Source: Alistipes sp.
GTDB taxonomy: Bacteria > Bacteroidota > Bacteroidia > Bacteroidales > Rikenellaceae
DNA: 38,645 bases
Assembly (NCBI GenBank): GCA_017463615.1
Contig: JAFTOU010000019.1
Span: forward strand, 1 to 38,645
Reading direction: 5' to 3'
The notes under the pieces are model-generated. The model made no database searches. It was not told the origin of the DNA and saw only the letters and a program-made list of their open reading frames with translations. Positions 33,547 through 38,645 of the stretch are shown in pieces. Made by a program: the position numbers and the translations under genes. Each line of letters opens with the position of its first letter. The first letter of the stretch is position 1.

Positions 33547-34512
33547 CTAAAAAACAGCAACTGCGCGGACATAGTGATAGCTGTTCTTATTACTGCAAAA
33601 AGCTTTACCACTCAACATATTAACACACCACGCACTGAATTGCTCTGTAATATTATTCTGCTTATAAGATTCTGTGGATGTCCAAAAACTAATCCATTCT
33701 CCCTCTTTTTTAAGTTTAACCCCTCCTTTTACAGAGAGTGTGCGATTAACAATAGTGCGAACGGTGGCATCAAGTGTAAATATTTTAAGTTCATCTATTG
33801 CAGGCAAGCACCAGGTATCTCCAAGACTTGCACACCAAGCAAACGCTGGATATTTATCTTGCCAACCTAATATTTCTTTAACTTCTGCCGTATTGTAAAC
33901 CCCATATGATTCGTGATTTGCACCTATTATTCGCCTTTGTTCATCATCACTGGAAGACCATGGCATCTCCTCATCTGACTGCGTCATACTTACAATCTTA
34001 CCGTGGAAACCATCTTCCGTAACCTCAAAGACTACACCTTCTCGCACACCATCGTTATAGTAATCGCCAACTTTGTATGTCTTAACGGTTGCAAGGGTCG
34101 GAGAAGCAACCCCAACGAGGTTAGAAATAACCTCTATCAAATCAGCAAATCGCGTTTTGAAGTCGGGGTATGACTCTATCCAGTGACGATTATTGAGCAT
34201 TAGATAGAACTCGTCGTAGTTTTCAAGAGCCGCTTGGTCAATCTTATATGGGACGATTGGCTTACGGTTGGAAAAGGCGATATTTATCTCGCTCTCCACC
34301 CACTGAGAGATAGCTGAATACTCAGAAAAGACCAACACAACAACCTTACACCCTTTGATAGCCTGGGTAATAACCGAAGCGTATTTTGCCCCTACAGGTA
34401 TATCTCGCGGAGCCATCCAACATTTGATATTACTATCTTCCAGCCGATGACAAATAGCCTGCGCTGCCGCCGAGTTCTTGCTTGAATAGCTTATAAATAC
34501 TTCGTGACTCAT
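33547..34512 (-). CDS. TIR domain protein with C-terminal DUF1566-like domain
   Basis: A 321-residue cytosolic protein. Residues about 3-125 are a TIR domain: EVFISYSSKNSAAAQAICHR, CWMAPRDIPVGAKYASVITQ, and SQWVESEINIAF, where Glu75 aligns by spacing (Trp+4) with the catalytic Glu of SARM1-type NADases. Residues about 145-321 resemble DUF1566/FISUMP domains, a C-type-lectin-like fold: GDTWCLPAIDELKIF, FWTSTES, AWCVNMLSGKAF and YVRAVAVF. TIR enzymes often act in phage defence, but this fusion's role is unknown. The gene is more AT-rich than obg and argS, 11 nt after obg, which suggests insertion into that operon. Confidence 0.88.
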   Translation of the reverse strand: MSHEVFISYSSKNSAAAQAICHRLEDSNIKCWMAPRDIPVGAKYASVITQAIKGCKVVVLVFSEYSAISQWVESEINIAFSNRKPIVPYKIDQAALENYDEFYLMLNNRHWIESYPDFKTRFADLIEVISNLVGVASPTLATVKTYKVGDYYNDGVREGVVFEVTEDGFHGKIVSMTQSDEEMPWSSSDDEQRRIIGANHESYGVYNTAEVKEILGWQDKYPAFAWCASLGDTWCLPAIDELKIFTLDATVRTIVNRTLSVKGGVKLKKEGEWISFWTSTESYKQNNITEQFSAWCVNMLSGKAFCSNKNSYHYVRAVAVF

Positions 34513-34523
34513 AGTAGTTCTAA

Positions 34524-35534
34524 CTACTGCAGAATCTGCCAGAGTTTGTCTTTGAGTTGCTGGATGCCCATACCTGCGACGGAGGAGATGAAGAGGGTCT
34601 CAATGCCCTCGGGCAGTTCGGACTTCATCTGCTCAATGAGCTCCTCGTCAAGCATATCGCACTTTGTGACAGCAAGAATGCGCTGCTTATCAAGCAGTTC
34701 GGGGTTATACTGCGTAAGCTCGCCCAGCAGCACGCGGTAGTCCTCGGCGATATTGTCGCTATCGGCAGCAATCATAAAGAGCAGCACCGAGTTACGCTCA
34801 ATATGGCGCAGAAATCGTGTACCGATACCCTTACCCTCGTGTGCGCCCTCAATAATACCAGGGATATCCGCCATAACGAAGGAGTGGCCATCGCGCACCT
34901 CCACAATACCCAGATTTGGCTCAAGGGTTGTAAAGGCGTAGTCGGCAATCTTAGGTTTTGCAGCCGAGACAACCGAGAGCAGCGTACTCTTACCCGCATT
35001 TGGGAAGCCCACAAGACCTACATCGGCAAGCACCTTCAGCTCAAGGATGAAAGCGCCCTCGTCGCCCTCCTCACCCGGCTGTGCGTAGCGCGGAGCCTGA
35101 TTTGTAGCGGTCTTGAAGTGCCAGTTACCCAGACCTCCACGGCCACCCTTAAGCAGTACAAGCTCCTCGCCATCCTCCGTAACCTCGCCAACATACTGAA
35201 GCTCAGTCTCGCCATCCTCGGTCTCCACAACGCGGCGCGCTACAGTGCCCAGTGGCACAGGAATGATAATATCCTTGGCATCCTTGCCGCTTGAACGAGC
35301 ACCCGAGCCACACTGACCATCCTCAGCAAACTGGTGACGCTGATACTTAAGGTGGATAAGAGTCCAATACTGGCGCTCGCCCTTAAGGATGATGCTACCA
35401 CCCTTACCGCCGTCGCCACCATCAGGACCACCAAAGGCAACAAACTTCTCACGACGGAAGTGTGCCGAGCCCGCACCACCATGACCTGAGCGGGCAAATA
35501 TCTTTACATAGTCTACAAAATTAGAACCTGCCAT
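34524..35534 (-). CDS. obg: GTPase Obg
   Basis: Obg (ObgE/CgtA), 336 residues, a GTPase for large-subunit ribosome assembly and stress signalling. The glycine-rich Obg domain is clear ([20 protein letters not shown] and following [12 protein letters not shown]). The G domain has GFPNAGKST (about 176-184), switch and DIPGII motifs, and TKCDM. The extra C-terminal OCT domain of longer Obg proteins is absent, normal for Bacteroidetes. It lies 6 nt after argS. Confidence 0.97.
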   Translation of the reverse strand: MAGSNFVDYVKIFARSGHGGAGSAHFRREKFVAFGGPDGGDGGKGGSIILKGERQYWTLIHLKYQRHQFAEDGQCGSGARSSGKDAKDIIIPVPLGTVARRVVETEDGETELQYVGEVTEDGEELVLLKGGRGGLGNWHFKTATNQAPRYAQPGEEGDEGAFILELKVLADVGLVGFPNAGKSTLLSVVSAAKPKIADYAFTTLEPNLGIVEVRDGHSFVMADIPGIIEGAHEGKGIGTRFLRHIERNSVLLFMIAADSDNIAEDYRVLLGELTQYNPELLDKQRILAVTKCDMLDEELIEQMKSELPEGIETLFISSVAGMGIQQLKDKLWQILQ

Positions 35535-35540
35535 ACTTTT

Positions 35541-37319
35541 TTACATTCTTTGTGGAACCTCAATACCGAGCAGTGCCATAGCTGTGCGGATAACGCGCGC
35601 TACCTGAGCAGCCAGCTGCAGACGCATCAGCTTTGTATTCTCGTCCTGCTCGCGAAGGATTGAGTGGTCGTGGTAATAGCCGTTGAACATCTTACAGAGC
35701 TCGTATGTATAGGCTGCAGTGGTTGAAGGGGCAAAAGCCTCGCCCGCAGCAGCAACGATCTGTGGATAGTCGGCAAGCGTCTTTACAATCTCAACCTCCT
35801 CTGGCAGATAGTCGGCAGTAACTACGCCGCTATAGTCAATACCCTGCTCCTCTGCCTTACGCAGCACAGAGCAGATACGAGCGTGTGTATACTGGATAAA
35901 TGGACCTGTGTTGCCGTTGAAATCAATACTCTCGCGTGGATCAAAGAGCATGGTCTTCTTAGGGTCTACCTTGAGGATGAAGTACTTGAGCGCACCAAGA
36001 CCAATCATAGAGCAAATCTTGTTCGCCTCCTCCTCGGTGCAACCGTCTAACTTACCAAGCTCGGCAGACATCTCGCGGGCGGTATCAACCATCTTCTCCA
36101 CCAAATCGTCTGCATCTACTACAGTGCCCTCGCGCGACTTCATCTTACCCTCTGGCAGCTCAACCATACCGTATGAGAGGTGGTAGATATCGTCACTCCA
36201 CTCGTAGCCCAACTTCTTGAGCACCAGCTTAAGTACCTGGAAGTGGTAGTTTTGCTCGTTACCAACCACATAGGTGATACCATCCAGCTTATTCTGCTCA
36301 AAGCGCTCCAGTGCTGTACCCAAGTCCTGAGTCATATATACCGAAGTACCATCGCCACGCAGCAGCAGCTTCTGATCCAGACCATCGGCGGTAAGGTCAA
36401 TCCATACCGAGCCATCCTCCTTGCGGAAGAAGATGCCGCGCTCCAGACCATCTGCCACAAGGCTCTTACCAAGCAGATATGTCTGGCTCTCGTAGTAAAC
36501 CTTATCAAAGTCTACACCCAGAGTCTTGTAGGTCACATCAAAGCCCTCGTACACCCAGCCGTTCATCATCTCCCACAGCGAGCGTACAGTCTCGTCCTTA
36601 GCCTCCCACTTGCGGAGCATATCCTGCGCCTCAAGCAGAATTGGAGCAGACTTCTTAGCCTCATCCTCGCTCATACCGGTAGCAACGAGCTCGGCAATCT
36701 CTGCCTTGTAGTGCTTGTCAAACTCAACATAGTAGTCACCCACAAGGTGGTCGCCCTTGATGCCTGTGCTCTGCGGAGTAGCGCCATTGCCATAACGCTG
36801 CCAAGCAACCATAGACTTGCAGATGTGAATACCGCGATCGTTTACAAGGTTAGCCTTGATGACATTGTGACCATTTGCAGCCAAAATCTGCGATACCGAG
36901 TAACCGAGCAGGTTATTACGGATATGGCCCAAGTGGAGCGGCTTGTTGGTATTTGGCGAAGAGTACTCTACCATTATTGTGCGACCTGTAGGTGCGGCTA
37001 CGCCGTAGTTCTCAGTAGCTGCAATCTCGGCAAAGCGAGCCTGCCAGAACGACTGCGAGAGCGAGAGGTTCAGAAAACCCTTGATAACATTGTATGCGCT
37101 AATATCGCTGCAAGAAGCCACTACTGCCTCGCCAATCTCTGTTGCTGTAGCCTCTGGAGACTTACGCGCCAACTTAACCAATGGGAAGCAAACGAGGGTA
37201 TAGTCGCCCTCAAACTCCTTACGAGTCTTCTGTATCTGAATCTGCTCGGCAGATACCTCGCCATAGAGTGACTTTGCCACTCCCAACACAACCTCTGAAA
37301 TGTACTTATCAATAATCAT
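35541..37319 (-). CDS. argS: Arginyl-tRNA synthetase
   Basis: ArgRS, 592 residues, charges tRNA-Arg. The N-terminal additional domain, the class I signature HLGH (about 129-132), the KMSKS-like loop KMKSREG, and the C-terminal anticodon-binding domain with ARVIRTAMALLGIEVPQRM are all present. Length is normal for the family. It heads the argS-obg-TIR-DUF486-SDR series. Its upstream region holds a perfect 10-bp palindrome of two opposing -7 boxes. Confidence 0.97.
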   Translation of the reverse strand: MIIDKYISEVVLGVAKSLYGEVSAEQIQIQKTRKEFEGDYTLVCFPLVKLARKSPEATATEIGEAVVASCSDISAYNVIKGFLNLSLSQSFWQARFAEIAATENYGVAAPTGRTIMVEYSSPNTNKPLHLGHIRNNLLGYSVSQILAANGHNVIKANLVNDRGIHICKSMVAWQRYGNGATPQSTGIKGDHLVGDYYVEFDKHYKAEIAELVATGMSEDEAKKSAPILLEAQDMLRKWEAKDETVRSLWEMMNGWVYEGFDVTYKTLGVDFDKVYYESQTYLLGKSLVADGLERGIFFRKEDGSVWIDLTADGLDQKLLLRGDGTSVYMTQDLGTALERFEQNKLDGITYVVGNEQNYHFQVLKLVLKKLGYEWSDDIYHLSYGMVELPEGKMKSREGTVVDADDLVEKMVDTAREMSAELGKLDGCTEEEANKICSMIGLGALKYFILKVDPKKTMLFDPRESIDFNGNTGPFIQYTHARICSVLRKAEEQGIDYSGVVTADYLPEEVEIVKTLADYPQIVAAAGEAFAPSTTAAYTYELCKMFNGYYHDHSILREQDENTKLMRLQLAAQVARVIRTAMALLGIEVPQRM

Positions 37320-37357
37320 AATATCTAATTTTATATTTTCTTCTCAATTTGGGCACA

Positions 37358-37378
37358 AAGATAATAATTATCTTTGAT
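37358..37378. promoter_or_regulatory. Palindromic pair of -7 boxes upstream of argS
   Basis: CAAAGATAAT and ATTATCTTTG meet around one A, giving a perfect inverted repeat. Each strand thus carries TATCTTTG: the minus one 38 nt before argS, the plus one pointing towards the end of the DedA gene. No TTTG -33 box is evident for the argS side. Confidence 0.55.
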
Positions 37379-37382
37379 AGTT

Positions 37383-38009
37383 CTATCGCTTAACGCCCTT
37401 GTAGATAACAAAAGCGAGTGCGAGAGCCACAACAGCTGCAATTCCGTAGCCAATCTCGTGGCTATACTTCGTTACGGTCTCAATAAGCATCTGCTCTGGC
37501 ACAACAGCCTCAAGGTAGTAGCCCATAGCTGCCAGGATAGCATTCCAGATACCCGCACCGATAGAGGTATAGAGGGCAAACTTGGCGATATTCATCTTCG
37601 CCAGACCCGCAGGGATAGAGATTAGCTGACGCACAGCCGGCACAAGGCGACCCACAAGGGTTGCAACAACGCCATAGCGAACAAAGAACTGCTCCGCCTT
37701 AACAACCTTCTGCTCGTCCAGCAGGCACATGTGACCCAGACGGCTATTGGCAAACTTATAGACAATAGGCTTGCCCAACCACAGGGCAAGGAAGTAGTTT
37801 ACAAACGCACCTATCAGCGCACCTACGGTAGCAAAAAAGATTACTAACCATACATTCAGCTCTCCCGTAGCTGCAGCCTTATATGCCGCAGGAGGTACCA
37901 CAACCTCGCTTGGGAATGGAATAAATGAGCTCTCAATGGCCATCAGCAATGTGATAGTCCAATAGTTCAGATTCTCCAAACACCACTCTATAAAACCTAA
38001 TGACTCCAT
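37383..38009 (-). CDS. DedA family membrane protein
   Basis: A 208-residue inner-membrane protein of the DedA/SNARE-associated family. Seen: the N-terminal ESSFIPFPSEVVVPPAAY, a family hallmark, and GRLVPAVRQLISIPAGLAKM with the conserved Arg residues, then GIWNAILAAMGYYLE. DedA proteins help maintain membrane potential and recycle undecaprenyl-phosphate or phospholipids. It lies upstream of argS by 63 nt, and the palindromic -7 pair between them suggests a separate transcript for argS. A TACCTTTG box (minus 38049-38042) is its own promoter candidate. Confidence 0.9.
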   Translation of the reverse strand: MESLGFIEWCLENLNYWTITLLMAIESSFIPFPSEVVVPPAAYKAAATGELNVWLVIFFATVGALIGAFVNYFLALWLGKPIVYKFANSRLGHMCLLDEQKVVKAEQFFVRYGVVATLVGRLVPAVRQLISIPAGLAKMNIAKFALYTSIGAGIWNAILAAMGYYLEAVVPEQMLIETVTKYSHEIGYGIAAVVALALAFVIYKGVKR

Positions 38010-38041
38010 ATAACTCTCCTATTTTCTACACATTCAAGACG

Positions 38042-38049
38042 CAAAGGTA
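38042..38049 (-). promoter_or_regulatory. -7 box upstream of the DedA gene
   Basis: The minus strand reads TACCTTTG, 32 nt before the DedA ATG. No clear -33 TTTG is seen. The surrounding 38010-38210 contains no gene. Confidence 0.45.
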
Positions 38050-38210
38050 GTGATTATTTCCTGAATTTCCTCGCCTTTGTTCTATGAACAAAAATAATAC
38101 TGCAATCAGCAACAGGGATTAACCGATTGATTTTCGCTTTTAGCCGCCACAAAAACTCAAATTTCAGCAGACGAGGGTAATTGTGAATAAAAAATGGCGT
38201 CATTATCCCC

Positions 38211-38252
38211 CTAAAAAAAAACGACCACGCAAATCATTTTGCGTGGTCGGCT
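38211..38252 (-). terminator. Terminator of the right-edge gene
   Basis: On the minus strand CGACCACGCAAAA and TTTGCGTGGTCG pair with a short AT loop, followed by a run of nine T. It ends the transcript of the P-loop gene. Confidence 0.85.
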
Positions 38253-38270
38253 CATTGAATATGGCAAAAA

Positions 38271-38645
38271 TTATGGTTTAAGTATTTGTTTTACAACAGC
38301 TTGCACAAACTTTGTCAAAGCTGTATAATTGGATTTCTGCTTATTGAATACAATAGGATTATAGACATTACGAACTGCCTTGTCGAAAGTTGCATAGTTG
38401 CGACTTGTAACTACAACGACATCAAGATCAATATAAGTAGTTATATTCGTTAATACCCAATTCAATTGATCGCCACGAGAGCATATGGCAATTCTCTTTT
38501 TTTTATATTCAATTACAGCAACAAAATCACCTTTAAGGTTGCCCAATCCGTTCAATGCGGTGTAACTAACCAACTTTGCGCCTTGATATAGCAACACTTG
38601 TAGTATAAACCTCGATGCGGTGGTTTTTCCCGCATTAGGATCGCC
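38271..38645 (-). CDS. P-loop NTPase, cut by the window edge
   Basis: The reading frame is open from the window end to TAA at 38271 (124 residues). Its first visible residues, GDPNAGKTTASRF, form a Walker A motif (GxxxxGKT), so the true start lies outside. Later YIDLDVVVVTSRNY resembles a Walker B or sensor strand. The rest reads as an alpha/beta P-loop domain with a C-terminal helix ending KQILKP. I do not recognise the family. The codon use is AT-rich compared with argS and dedA. A strong terminator follows. It may be a small stand-alone NTPase or the end of a longer protein. Confidence 0.7.
   Translation of the reverse strand, partial: GDPNAGKTTASRFILQVLLYQGAKLVSYTALNGLGNLKGDFVAVIEYKKKRIAICSRGDQLNWVLTNITTYIDLDVVVVTSRNYATFDKAVRNVYNPIVFNKQKSNYTALTKFVQAVVKQILKP

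Noticed and set aside
1-38645. CRISPR array, IS transposase or integrase
   Set aside because: No regularly spaced direct repeats and no transposase or integrase protein were found. The palindromic elements have no coding capacity.

Overview
The window looks like a chromosomal segment of a Bacteroidales bacterium. The evidence is repeated Bacteroidetes-type promoters (TTTG, 19-20 nt, TAnnTTTG), few purine-rich ribosome binding sites, a secreted family 2 beta-galactosidase, a BspA-like leucine-rich lipoprotein, a DUF4294 protein and a FatA-type acyl-ACP thioesterase. The roughly balanced base composition with AT-rich islands would fit Alistipes or a relative, but that genus-level guess is inference.

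Layout. Bases 1-4325 (minus strand) hold a lacZ-lrgA-lrgB unit with overlapping stops and starts. A tRNA-Gln(TTG) follows at 4429-4499, with a gene-free, palindrome-packed 300 bp behind it that carries a second copy of the tRNA 3' end. Bases 4803-12567 are mainly housekeeping: hotdog thioesterase, DUF4294 protein, phosphodiester glycosidase, ffh, era, a TPR protein and an MFS transporter. Bases 12919-17892 (minus) hold a glycosyltransferase, an acyl-ACP thioesterase, a small lipoprotein, a candidate structured RNA with its own promoter, and an AspT/YidE-type transporter. Bases 18065-22207 are an AT-rich accessory island: a long hairpin leader, a 42-residue peptide gene, a 990-residue BspA-like lipoprotein and an unknown 219-residue protein. 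An aminotransferase (22277-23461) is followed by a tightly packed surface-polysaccharide operon, 23565-32361: rfbA-rfbC-rfbD-rfbB for dTDP-L-rhamnose, then flippase, polymerase, glycosyltransferase, acetyltransferase and an uncharacterised nucleotidyltransferase. On the minus strand, an SDR enzyme, a DUF486 membrane protein, a TIR-domain protein, obg and argS form one close-packed series (32356-37319), followed by a DedA protein and, at the right edge, a P-loop protein cut by the window.

The most unusual material is not protein coding. (1) Three intergenic elements (49-178, 12721-12930, 16047-16173) share a nested-palindrome plan. Their stems differ in sequence but keep pairing, their apical loop is nearly constant, and their terminal repeat lies over the stop codon of a minus-strand gene in the same reading frame each time. 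A fourth partial copy lies at 14882-14923. (2) A rod-like RNA of about 180-190 nt is predicted at about 15727-15919 (minus), with a perfect promoter, a closing stem that starts next to the predicted transcription start, and a U-tract directly after it. (3) The tRNA-Gln region contains a composite cruciform and a tRNA-tail duplication. (4) A TIR domain fused to a DUF1566-like domain sits inside the argS-obg series.
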